Shown here: one piece after another, positions 32,295-40,571 of the stretch
Layout: every line of letters starts with the position of its first letter
How positions within the stretch are numbered: position 1 is the first letter of the stretch
Assembly (NCBI RefSeq): GCF_042648365.1
Contig: NZ_JBHRXI010000010.1
Location: 496,001 to 560,000 of the forward strand
Direction of reading: 5' to 3'
Origin: Lutimaribacter_A marinistellae
Lineage (GTDB): Bacteria > Pseudomonadota > Alphaproteobacteria > Rhodobacterales > Rhodobacteraceae
Length of the DNA stretch: 64,000 nt
Position numbers and translations under genes: made by a program
The notes under the pieces: generated by a model
Databases searched by the model: none
What the model was told of the DNA's origin: nothing
What the model saw: only the letters and a program-made list of their open reading frames with translations

Positions 32295-34139
32295 ATGGGC
32301 TTTTATCTGGCGCAATTGCTGACGGGGTTGGCCAATGCCTCCTCGCTCTTTCTGATCGCGAGCGGGCTGTCGATCATCTTCGGTGTGACCCGGATCGTGA
32401 ACTTTGCCCATGGCTCGTTCTACATGGTGGGCGCATACATCGCCTATACGCTGGTCACGATGTGGTCGGGGTCGATACTCGGCTACTGGGGGGGCGTGAT
32501 CCTTGCGGCCGCTGCGGTCGGGCTTATCGGCCTCGTGATCGAGTTGACCATCCTGCGCCGAATCTACCAGGCACCCGAACTGTTCCAACTTGTCGCGACC
32601 TTCGGTGTCGTGCTGATCTTCCAGGATCTGACGCTGGCCATCTGGGGTGCCGAAGATTTGCTGGGTCCACGAGCGCCGGGGCTGGACCGCGCAGTGCGTA
32701 TCATGGGCGAGCCCATCCCGGAATACGACTTGGCCTTGATCGCTATTGGCCCTGCCGTGTTGCTGGCCATCTGGCTGTTGTTTCACCGGACGCGCTGGGG
32801 CGTGCTGGTCCGCGCGGCCACGCAGGACCGCGAGATGGTCGGCGCGCTTGGCGTGAACCAGGCGTGGCTGTTTTCCGCGACATTCATCCTCGGCGCCTTT
32901 CTGGCGGGTCTCGGCGGGGCCTTGCAGATCCCGCGTGAGGCGGTTTCGCTGCAAATGGACCTGTCGATCATCGGCGAGGCATTCGTCGTCGTCGTCATCG
33001 GCGGCATGGGCAGCGTGACGGGCGCCTTCGTTGCCGCGGTGCTCATCTCGGTTCTCAACGCCTTTGCGATTCTCATCTTTCCCCAGATTTCGATCGTTTT
33101 GCCCTTCGTCGTGATGGCCGTTGTGCTGATCGTCCGACCTTACGGGTTGTTCGGCAAACCGGGCAGCGAGCACGGCGCACCCGAGGAGCCCGAACAACCC
33201 TTGGCGCTTTTGGGGCAAAAGGGGATGATGGTGCTTTTGGCCGGCGTCGTCGTCCTGGCGCTCAGCCCGTTGGCCGTGGCGGAGTTTACCACGATCCTGC
33301 TGGTCGACGTCATGGTGGCAACTCTCTTTGCCGTGTCGCTGCATTTCATGATGGGCGTCGGTGGCATGGTCAGTTTCGGACATGCTGCCTATTTCGGCGT
33401 CGGTGCCTATGCGGCAGCCATGGCGGTGACCTATTTCGGGTTTCCCATGCTGCCGTCAATGCTCTTCGCTCCGATTTGCGCGGCGGCGGCTGCCTTGTTC
33501 TTCGGTTGGTTCTGCGTGCGGCTCTCCGGGGTTTACCTCGCCATGCTGACGCTGGCAGCCGCACAGATCCTGTGGGGCGTCACTTTCCAATGGCAGGACT
33601 TTACAGGCGGTGATGACGGCATTCTTGGCGTCTGGCCAGCGAAATGGGCCAGCGACGACCGGGTCTATTTCTACATAGCCTTCGTGCTGTGCATTGGTGG
33701 CATCTGGCTGTTGCGGCGGGCGGCGCATTCGCCCTTCGGCTACATCCTGCGCGGCGTGCGCGACAGCCGCATCAGGGCCGAGTCGATCGGGGTCGACACC
33801 CGGTTTCATCAATGGATGGGATTCACTCTCGCGGGCACGCTTGCGGGCCTTGCCGGCGTCGTTTTCGCCTTTTCCAAGGGGTCGGTCTTTCCCGACACGC
33901 TGGGCATCGCCTTGTCCATCGATGGGCTGATCATGGTGCTTTTGGGCGGCATCCACGCATTGGCGGGACCGATCTACGGTGCCGTCGCGTTCGTGATGAT
34001 CGAGGATTGGGTGACACGGCTCGACTATTGGCGCTTTATCTTCGGCGCCATCATCCTTGTGGTCGTCCTGCTGGCGCCAGACGGGATCGCGGGCGGCGTC
34101 AATCGGCTGGCCCGCGCGATCCGGGGAGGTCGTGCATGA
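32295..34139 (+). CDS. Fused branched-chain-type ABC permease (LivH-LivM)
   Basis: 614 residues joining the two permease subunits that are normally separate. Residues 1-290 are LivH-like (LTGLANASSLFLIASGLSII, GVTRIVNFAHGSFYMVGAYI, GGMGSVTGAFVAAVLI). From about 320 it is LivM-like (HFMMGVGGMVSFGHAAYFGV, RLSGVYLAMLTLAAAQI, FTLAGTLAGLAGVVFAFSKG). The linker near residues 285-315 is rich in Glu/Pro (EHGAPEEPEQP). A single chain ensures equal numbers of both halves. ATGA overlap with the ATPase gene that follows. Confidence 0.92.
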   Translation: MGFYLAQLLTGLANASSLFLIASGLSIIFGVTRIVNFAHGSFYMVGAYIAYTLVTMWSGSILGYWGGVILAAAAVGLIGLVIELTILRRIYQAPELFQLVATFGVVLIFQDLTLAIWGAEDLLGPRAPGLDRAVRIMGEPIPEYDLALIAIGPAVLLAIWLLFHRTRWGVLVRAATQDREMVGALGVNQAWLFSATFILGAFLAGLGGALQIPREAVSLQMDLSIIGEAFVVVVIGGMGSVTGAFVAAVLISVLNAFAILIFPQISIVLPFVVMAVVLIVRPYGLFGKPGSEHGAPEEPEQPLALLGQKGMMVLLAGVVVLALSPLAVAEFTTILLVDVMVATLFAVSLHFMMGVGGMVSFGHAAYFGVGAYAAAMAVTYFGFPMLPSMLFAPICAAAAALFFGWFCVRLSGVYLAMLTLAAAQILWGVTFQWQDFTGGDDGILGVWPAKWASDDRVYFYIAFVLCIGGIWLLRRAAHSPFGYILRGVRDSRIRAESIGVDTRFHQWMGFTLAGTLAGLAGVVFAFSKGSVFPDTLGIALSIDGLIMVLLGGIHALAGPIYGAVAFVMIEDWVTRLDYWRFIFGAIILVVVLLAPDGIAGGVNRLARAIRGGRA

Positions 34140-34909
34140 ACGTTGTTCTCGAGGTGAACGGGCTTTGCAAAAGCTTCGGAGGTGTGCAAGCGGTCGACGA
34201 TGTCAGCTTTGCGGTCAACAAGGGCGAGTTTCTTGCGCTGATCGGGCCCAATGGCGCGGGCAAGACGACCTGTTTCAACATGCTGAACGGGTACCTGCGG
34301 CCCGACAGGGGCTCGGTCGCCTTGCGCGGCAAGGAACTGATCGGAACACCGCCGCGACGGATCTGGCGGCTGGGGGTCGGTCGCACCTTTCAGATCACCG
34401 AAACGTTCCTGTCCATGACCGTCCGCGAGAATGTTCAGATGGCGCTGATCTCTCATCACCGGCGCATCTACGACATCTTTTCGCGCGCCACCCGTCTATA
34501 CGTGGACGAGGCAGATGCCCTGCTCGATCTTGTATCGATGCGCGACCAAGCCACGCGGCCCTGTTCCGAGCTTGCTTATGGTGACCTCAAGCGGCTGGAA
34601 CTGGCCATTGCGCTTGCCCATAAACCCGCCCTCCTGCTGATGGATGAGCCGACCGCCGGGATGGCCCCGTCCGAACGCATCGCGCTGATGGCGCTGACTG
34701 CGGGCATTGTCGAACGCGAGGGCGTCAGCGTGGTGTTTACTGAACACGACATGGATGTCGTCTTTGCCCATGCTCATCGTATCCTTGTCCTGAACCGGGG
34801 CGCGTTGATCGCCGAAGGAACCGGTGCCGAGATCCGCGCAAATCCGACCGTGCAAGAGGTCTATCTGGGCGGTGGAACCGTCTTTACCGAAGAGGCAAGC
34901 CATGCTTGA
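34136..34909 (+). CDS. ABC transporter ATP-binding protein (LivG type)
   Basis: 257 residues from ATG 34136 (ATGA overlap with the permease). Walker A GPNGAGKTTCFNML, signature region CSELAYGDLKRLELAIALAH (degenerate LSxGx as in LivG) and Walker B LLLMDEPTAGM, then FTEHDMDVVFAHAHRILVL. The C-terminus has the LivG-type GTGAEIRANPTVQEVYLG. It powers uptake with the LivF-type partner that overlaps its end by eight bases. Confidence 0.93.
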   Translation: MNVVLEVNGLCKSFGGVQAVDDVSFAVNKGEFLALIGPNGAGKTTCFNMLNGYLRPDRGSVALRGKELIGTPPRRIWRLGVGRTFQITETFLSMTVRENVQMALISHHRRIYDIFSRATRLYVDEADALLDLVSMRDQATRPCSELAYGDLKRLELAIALAHKPALLLMDEPTAGMAPSERIALMALTAGIVEREGVSVVFTEHDMDVVFAHAHRILVLNRGALIAEGTGAEIRANPTVQEVYLGGGTVFTEEASHA

Positions 34910-35603
34910 GGTCGATGCACTGCACGCCCGCTATGGGCGCGCACAGATCCTGAATGGCGTGTCGCTGGATGTCGGCGAGAACGAGGTCGTCGCCCTTCTT
35001 GGGCGCAACGGCGCGGGAAAGTCGACCACGATGAAATCGGTTATGGGACTTGTCCGCCAGACCGACGGAAACATTCGCTATGACGGCCAGCAGATCCGGG
35101 GAAAACCGTCCCACCAGATCTGCCGGACCGGTATAGGTTACGTCCCGGAGGAACGCCGCATCTTTGGCGATCTCACCGTCGAGGAGAATCTCGAAGTCGG
35201 TCGCCGAGGCGCGCGTGAGGACGCCCCCGAATGGTCGCTGGACCATCTGTTCGAGCTTTTCCCGAACCTTGCAGAGCGGCGACGCAACCTGGGCAAACAA
35301 TTGTCGGGCGGTGAGCAGCAGATGCTGACGATCGCACGCACCCTGATGGGCAATCCCAAGCTGGTGCTGCTTGACGAGCCATCCGAAGGCATTGCACCGG
35401 TCATCGTGGAACAGATGGCGCGGGTTATCGCCGAACTCAAGGCCGAGGGGTTGTCGGTGCTGTTGTCGGAACAGAACCTTCACTTCGCCCGGCTGGTCTC
35501 GGACAGGGCATACATCATCGAAAAAGGTGAAATGCGCTGGGATGGAACATTTGCCGATCTGGACGCACAACCCGAGATTTCGAACAGTTATCTGGCAGTT
35601 TGA
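34902..35603 (+). CDS. ABC transporter ATP-binding protein (LivF type)
   Basis: 233 residues from ATG 34902 (MLEVDALHARYGRAQIL). Walker A GRNGAGKSTTMKSVMG, the LivF hallmark IGYVPEERRIFGDLTVEENL, signature LSGGEQQMLTIARTLMGNPK, and Walker B LVLLDEPSEGIAPVIVE. Second nucleotide-binding subunit of the ABC importer. Last transport gene before the MarR regulator, 45 bp downstream. Confidence 0.94.
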   Translation: MLEVDALHARYGRAQILNGVSLDVGENEVVALLGRNGAGKSTTMKSVMGLVRQTDGNIRYDGQQIRGKPSHQICRTGIGYVPEERRIFGDLTVEENLEVGRRGAREDAPEWSLDHLFELFPNLAERRRNLGKQLSGGEQQMLTIARTLMGNPKLVLLDEPSEGIAPVIVEQMARVIAELKAEGLSVLLSEQNLHFARLVSDRAYIIEKGEMRWDGTFADLDAQPEISNSYLAV

Positions 35604-35648
35604 CCCAATTTCGCCTAGCCCTGTCATTGACGTTCAAGGAGAATGCCC

Positions 35649-36074
35649 ATGGCAGAGCATGACAGCCCATATGTCCTCGACGGTCAGGTCGGCTATCTCA
35701 TGCGGCTGGCCACGCAGCGCCATGCGGCGATTTTTCAGTCCCTGACGCTCGAAGGGCTGACCGCCATGCAGTTTGCAGCTCTGGTTCGCATAGCCGAACA
35801 AGGAAAATGCTCACAAAATCATCTGGGCCGTCTGGCGGCCATGGACGTGGCAACGATCAAGGGCGTTGTCGACCGGCTTCGCGCCAAGGGACTGACCGTG
35901 ACCGAACCCGACCCGAACGACAAGCGCCGCACGCTGATTTCGCTGTCCGCCAGCGGTCAGGCGCTGCTTGAGCGTATGTACGACAGAGGCCACGAGATCA
36001 CCGAAGCAACCCTTGCCCCGCTCACCCCCGAGGAACGGACCGCGTTGGTGGCGATCCTGCGCAAGATCACCTAG
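35649..36074 (+). CDS. MarR-family transcriptional regulator
   Basis: About 141 residues. ATG 35649 is chosen over ATG 35643 because AAGGAG ends only one base before the latter and seven before the former. Winged helix: LTAMQFAALVRIAEQGKCSQ, NHLGRLAAMDVATIKGVVDR, LRAKGLTVTEPDPNDKRRTL, with the conserved D-x-R-x wing. Likely senses an aromatic or heterocyclic acid and regulates this operon or the convergent enamidase. Its stop overlaps the enamidase stop (CTAG), so the genes end on each other. Confidence 0.9.
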   Translation: MAEHDSPYVLDGQVGYLMRLATQRHAAIFQSLTLEGLTAMQFAALVRIAEQGKCSQNHLGRLAAMDVATIKGVVDRLRAKGLTVTEPDPNDKRRTLISLSASGQALLERMYDRGHEITEATLAPLTPEERTALVAILRKIT

Positions 36075-37234
36075 GACACGACCTGCGGCAGCCGCGTCGC
36101 GGGCGGTGTGTTGCGGCTGCGTTCCGAGCGTACGACGCCGTCGATGATCGTCATGCCCACACCGGGCAGGTTGCCCAATTGTACGGACTCGAGGATCGTG
36201 GACCCCGGCGCGTGCTGCGCCTGGTCCATCAGCACGAAATCCGCCGCGTATCCGCGCTCCAACAGGCCTGCGTCCAGCTCTCGCTGGCGCGCCGTATTGC
36301 CATTGGCGAAACAGAACGCGACCTCGGCCGGCACGTTGCCCAATGCGGACAGCATTGCCACCATTCGCAGGATCCCGAGGGGCTGCACACCCGATCCCGC
36401 GGGGCCGTCGGTGCCCAGGATGATCCGCTCCATCTGGTTTAGTTCGCGTGCCGTGTTCAACGTCAGCAGCGCGGCGCGTTCGTTGCCATTGTGGACGATC
36501 TCCAGCCCGGCCTGACAGCTTTCGCACAGGCAGGTGATCTGATCGTCGGGAAGCGCCGAATGCCCGCCATTGATGTGGCCAATCACGTCCGTGCCGGTTT
36601 CCAGCACCATGTCCGCATCGATCAGGCCGGAACCTGGGATGGACGGACCGCCTGTGTGGATCGTGGACTGGATGCCGTATTTCCGCGCCCAGTCGACCAT
36701 CTGTTTTGCAGTCTTGCCGTCCTTGACGGTGCCAAGCCCCACCTCGCCCAGCAGCTTGACGCCGGCATCGGCCATTTCCTTGAAATCCTGCTCGACCATC
36801 CCGTGTTCGATGACTGGCGCACCGGCATGGACCTTGACCCCCGAGGGGCGGAAATTCTCGTACCAGCGCTGCGACGCGATCGCCATTGCCTTCAGGCCGA
36901 CGATATCCTTTGGCCTGCCCGGCATGTGCACTTCGCCGGCCGAGATCATCGTCGTGACGCCGCCATGCAGGGTCGAATCGATCCAGTGAAGCTGCTGTTG
37001 CCGGGGGGTGTAATCACCCACGACCGGATGCACGTGGCTGTCGATCAAACCCGGGGCAAGCGTTACGCCATTGGCGTCGATGAGCGTATCGGCATCCTCG
37101 GTGTCGAGATCGCTTTCGTACCCCCAGTCCGAGATCCGACCGTCGATGGCGACCACACAATCCCCGTCAAAGATGGGCTGCTCCATCTTGCCCGAAAGTA
37201 TGAGACCGATATTCCGGATCACCAGCTTGGTCAT
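36071..37234 (-). CDS. ena: Enamidase-type amidohydrolase
   Basis: 387 residues from ATG 37232-37234, with GGAG six bases upstream. Amidohydrolase-superfamily fold closest, in my reading, to enamidase of Eubacterium barkeri, which opens 1,4,5,6-tetrahydro-6-oxonicotinate to 2-formylglutarate and ammonia. Binuclear metal ligands are in place: His67 and His69 (DSHVHP), Glu164 (LLGEVG), His193 (IHTGG), His220 (GHINGG) and Asp276 (GTDGPAGSG). The N-terminal HMP-like beta domain and C-terminal ADFVLMD strand are complete. Encoded opposite to and convergent with the operon that carries 6-hydroxynicotinate reductase, so it supplies the next step. Another cyclic enamide is possible. Confidence 0.85.
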   Translation of the reverse strand: MTKLVIRNIGLILSGKMEQPIFDGDCVVAIDGRISDWGYESDLDTEDADTLIDANGVTLAPGLIDSHVHPVVGDYTPRQQQLHWIDSTLHGGVTTMISAGEVHMPGRPKDIVGLKAMAIASQRWYENFRPSGVKVHAGAPVIEHGMVEQDFKEMADAGVKLLGEVGLGTVKDGKTAKQMVDWARKYGIQSTIHTGGPSIPGSGLIDADMVLETGTDVIGHINGGHSALPDDQITCLCESCQAGLEIVHNGNERAALLTLNTARELNQMERIILGTDGPAGSGVQPLGILRMVAMLSALGNVPAEVAFCFANGNTARQRELDAGLLERGYAADFVLMDQAQHAPGSTILESVQLGNLPGVGMTIIDGVVRSERSRNTPPATRLPQVVS

Positions 37235-37355
37235 GATACACTCCCGCATTCCGCCCTTTGTTGGCAGGCTAACGGGTTTGCATCACCGGTCAAGCATGCT
37301 TGTCCGAATGTGCTGGTGTCATCGCGAGGATAACCCGCGAACGGGCAGTCAATCC

Positions 37356-38453
37356 TCAGGTATTGAACAGGAAATGCATCACGTCGCCATCCTTGACGAC
37401 ATAGCCCTTGCCTTCGGCGCGCATCTTGCCGGCTTCCTTGGCGCCCTGCTCTCCATCACAGGCTATGTAATCGTCATAAGCGATGGTCTCTGCCCGGATG
37501 AAGCCCTTTTCGAAATCGCCATGAATCACGCCTGCCGCCTGCGGCGCCGCGGTTCCCTGCCGGATCGTCCAGGCGCGCGCCTCTTTCGGACCCACGGTAA
37601 AGTAAGTCTCAAGATGCAGCAGGTCGTATCCGGCGCGGATCAACCGGTCGAGACCCGGCTCCTCCAATCCCATCTCTTCGAGAAACATCGCGGCTTCTTC
37701 GTCGTCGAGTTGGCTGATCTCTTCTTCGATCCGGGCGCTGATGATGACGTGACCGTTGCCCTGCGCAGCGGCCATCTCGGCAACGCGTGCGGAGTGTTCA
37801 TTGCCTTCGGCAGCCTCGTCCTCGGCGACGTTGCAGACATAAAGAACGGGCTTGGTCGTGAGAAGTTGCAGGGTCTTCCAAGCCTTCGCATCCTCGGCGT
37901 CCACGGAGACCAGACGCGCGGGCTTACCCTGTTCGAGCATCTCCTGCGCGGCGGCAAGCAACCTGTCCTGCTGCTGCGCTTCCTTGTCGTTGCCCTTGAG
38001 CTTGCGAACAAGGTTCGCGCGGCGCTTCTCGATGCTCTCAAGATCAGCCAGCATCAGCTCCGTTTCGATGGTATCGGCATCGGCCACCGGATCGACACGG
38101 CCCTCGACATGGGTCACATCCCCGTCTTCGAAACAGCGCAGCACATGGGCGATGGCGTCAACCTCACGGATGTTGGCAAGGAACTGGTTGCCCAGCCCTT
38201 CGCCCTTGGACGCGCCTTTCACCAACCCGGCGATATCCACGAATGTCATGCGGGTCGGGATCACCTGGCGCGACTTGGCTATGGCGGCCAGCTTGTCGAG
38301 GCGCGCATCCGGAACGGCAACCTCACCCACATTGGGTTCGATCGTGCAGAAGGGAAAGTTTGCAGCCTGTGCCGCCGCCGTACGGGTCAGCGCGTTGAAC
38401 AGGGTCGATTTGCCGACATTTGGCAACCCCACGATTCCCATTTTGAAGCCCAT
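37356..38453 (-). CDS. ychF: Redox-regulated ATPase/GTPase YchF
   Basis: 365 residues, a universally conserved Obg-family P-loop protein bound to ribosomes and involved in translation and stress control. G1 GLPNVGKSTLFNALT is at the N-terminus, switch II DIAGLVKGASKGEGLGN, and NVAE replaces the NKxD guanine motif as usual in YchF, which prefers ATP. The C-terminal TGS domain ends the protein (KEARAWTIRQGT, EGKGYVVKDGDVMHFLFN). ATG 38453 has AGGAG upstream. Confidence 0.97.
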   Translation of the reverse strand: MGFKMGIVGLPNVGKSTLFNALTRTAAAQAANFPFCTIEPNVGEVAVPDARLDKLAAIAKSRQVIPTRMTFVDIAGLVKGASKGEGLGNQFLANIREVDAIAHVLRCFEDGDVTHVEGRVDPVADADTIETELMLADLESIEKRRANLVRKLKGNDKEAQQQDRLLAAAQEMLEQGKPARLVSVDAEDAKAWKTLQLLTTKPVLYVCNVAEDEAAEGNEHSARVAEMAAAQGNGHVIISARIEEEISQLDDEEAAMFLEEMGLEEPGLDRLIRAGYDLLHLETYFTVGPKEARAWTIRQGTAAPQAAGVIHGDFEKGFIRAETIAYDDYIACDGEQGAKEAGKMRAEGKGYVVKDGDVMHFLFNT

Positions 38454-38656
38454 GTCGCACTCCTGTCTGTACCGATCTGCGCCTGCGCGCCGCTTCTATG
38501 CAGCGCAGACGTTAATGGCAAGCAAGGTCGAACCTTTCCCGACCTCGCGCGTTTGCGAACAGGTGTTGTTGATCAAGGCACTTGAAACGTCCCGTGCGAA
38601 CGATGATGTCTACGGCGCTCGGGAGGACCAAACAATTTGAAGTAATTGGAAACTGA

Positions 38657-39142
38657 ATGAAAAAGCTGATTCTCCCCCTGGCCCTGACAGTGCTTTCCGT
38701 GCAAGCTTCGGCCCAGGAGATCGTGGTTGGCGCCGGTTACACGCGGCACAACGGAAACTTCGCAATCGACGACGCGGCATTCACGCTCGAATACCACCAT
38801 TCGCCATTCTATGACCGTCCGCGGCTCGACCTCGCATTTGGGGCCGCCCTTTCCGGCAACATGGACGGCGACCTACATGCCGGTATCGGTGTCGTCGGCA
38901 CCTACGACATCAATGAAAGATGGTTCGTCGAAGCAAGCGTGATGCCCGGATCTTTCTGGGAAAGCATCTCGGACAACACGCTGGGCAGCCGTTTCCAGAT
39001 CCGCAGCCTTTTGGCGGTCGGCTACAAAATGGACTCGGGGAACAAGCTGTCGCTGGCCATTACGCACAAGTCGAACGCCAGCACGACGGATTACAATCCC
39101 GGTCTCGATACCGTCTTGATGCGCTATCATGTGGCATTTTGA
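38657..39142 (+). CDS. PagL-like lipid A 3-O-deacylase (acyloxyacyl hydrolase family)
   Basis: 161 residues, small outer-membrane beta-barrel. Sec signal MKKLILPLALTVLSVQASAQ; the barrel ends in Phe (MRYHVAF), the usual outer-membrane targeting residue. PagL removes the 3-O acyl chain of lipid A with a His-Ser-Glu triad. Here His137 and Ser139 (ITHKSNAS) are present. The acidic residue at the same spacing as PagL Glu (12 after Ser) is Asp151. Predicted to alter lipid A acylation at the cell surface. It is monocistronic. Confidence 0.8.
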   Translation: MKKLILPLALTVLSVQASAQEIVVGAGYTRHNGNFAIDDAAFTLEYHHSPFYDRPRLDLAFGAALSGNMDGDLHAGIGVVGTYDINERWFVEASVMPGSFWESISDNTLGSRFQIRSLLAVGYKMDSGNKLSLAITHKSNASTTDYNPGLDTVLMRYHVAF

Positions 39143-39220
39143 ACGTCGGTGTCGGGCATGGCATTGATTTTCCCCCCGACATTCTGCACATCGGGCTGAC
39201 CCTTAACGCAAGGAAGCCCG

Positions 39221-40012
39221 ATGACCCGTATCGACGCAAAATTCGCCGCGCTGAAATCTGACAACAAGAAGGCGTTCGTGGCTTATGTCATGGCCGGCGA
39301 TCCCGATTTCGACACTTCGCTGGAAGTGGTCAAGGGGTTGCCGGGTGCCGGTGTCGACATTATCGAACTGGGGCTTCCCTTCACCGACCCGATGGCCGAC
39401 GGTCCGACGATCCAGTTGGCCGGTCAGCGCGCGCTAGAGGCCGGCATGACGCTGGACCGGACCCTGGAACTTGCCCGCCGCTTTCGCGACGGCGACGACA
39501 CGACCCCCATTGTGCTGATGGGGTATTACAACCCGATCTACAGCCGCGGGGTCGATACCTTTCTGGACCAGGCAAAGGCGGCCGGGATCGACGGGCTGAT
39601 CGTGGTCGACCTGCCACCCGAGGAGGATGACGAACTGTGTATCCCTGCCCAAAAGGCAGGTTTGAACTTCATTCGCCTCGCCACGCCCACGACCGATGAC
39701 AAGCGTTTGCCGCGTGTTCTGCAGAACACATCGGGTTTCGTCTATTACGTCTCGATCACCGGGATCACCGGTGCGGCCGAGGCCGATGCCGCGGATGTGG
39801 CGCCGGAAGTGACCCGGATCAAGGCGCAAACCGACCTGCCGATCATCGTGGGTTTTGGCATCAACACCCCAGAAAAGTCGAAGGCCATCGCCTCGGTGGC
39901 CGACGGTGCCGTTGTCGGATCGGCCATCGTAAGCCAGATCGGTGCAGGAAAACCGGCGCAAGAGGTGTTGGCCTTCGTCAAGTTGCTGGCCGACGGGGCA
40001 CACAGCGCCTGA
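39221..40012 (+). CDS. trpA: Tryptophan synthase alpha chain
   Basis: 263 residues, cytoplasmic TIM barrel that splits indole-3-glycerol phosphate to indole, which passes to TrpB. Signature FVAYVMAGDPDFDTSLEVVK, IIELGLPFTDPMADGPTIQ with catalytic Glu and Asp, and the phosphate-binding IVGFGINTPEKSKAIA near the C-terminus. ATG follows GCAAGGAAGCCCG. trpA is apart from trpB/trpF, which lie 7 kb away on the other strand. Confidence 0.98.
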   Translation: MTRIDAKFAALKSDNKKAFVAYVMAGDPDFDTSLEVVKGLPGAGVDIIELGLPFTDPMADGPTIQLAGQRALEAGMTLDRTLELARRFRDGDDTTPIVLMGYYNPIYSRGVDTFLDQAKAAGIDGLIVVDLPPEEDDELCIPAQKAGLNFIRLATPTTDDKRLPRVLQNTSGFVYYVSITGITGAAEADAADVAPEVTRIKAQTDLPIIVGFGINTPEKSKAIASVADGAVVGSAIVSQIGAGKPAQEVLAFVKLLADGAHSA

Positions 40013-40015
40013 CGA

Positions 40016-40459
40016 TCAGGGTCTGCGCCGAAGGATGTTGATGCCGGAATACTCCGCGACCTGTTCGTCGTTCTGGTTGAAGATCTCGCTGCGCACCACG
40101 ATGTGACCCCGATCCGGCCGGGACCGCGACGGCGCGGCCTCTACAACCGTCGCGACACAGCGCAACCGGTCGCCGGGGCGAACGGGCTTCACCCACTTCA
40201 CGTCGCGCATCCCGGGCGACCCCATCGATGCTTCGGCCCATAGACCGCTCTGGTACCATTGGTGAAATGCCGAAATGAGCGTGTGCCAACCGCTGGCGAT
40301 CAGACCGCCGTATATGCTGTCTCGGGCGGCTTCGGCGTCGATATGGAACGGTTGTGGGTCCCATTGCCGGGCAAAGGCGATGATCTCGTCCTCTGTCATG
40401 TCCCACGCATCCGTTTCATGTCGGAACCCGACCGGAAAATCCTCCCAATACAGTGCCAC
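40016..40459 (-). CDS. MaoC-family (hotdog) dehydratase
   Basis: 147 residues, GTG start at 40459 with AGGAG about eight bases upstream. R-hydratase-like hotdog domain: YWEDFPVGFRHETDAWDMTE, IAFARQWDPQPFHIDAEAAR (the D-x-x-P-x-H catalytic pair) and GLIASGWHTLI. Such enzymes hydrate enoyl-CoA or related thioesters. Substrate unknown. It converges on trpA with three bases between stops. Confidence 0.88.
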   Translation of the reverse strand: MALYWEDFPVGFRHETDAWDMTEDEIIAFARQWDPQPFHIDAEAARDSIYGGLIASGWHTLISAFHQWYQSGLWAEASMGSPGMRDVKWVKPVRPGDRLRCVATVVEAAPSRSRPDRGHIVVRSEIFNQNDEQVAEYSGINILRRRP

Positions 40460-40571
40460 CGTGCCAACTCCTGTTCGATTTCAACGCAGGGCAGAGTGTC
40501 GCTGATGGCGCGGATTGCCAAGCCCGGCAATGATTGGTAAAGAAACATAACCAATTTAAGGATGCGATCTC

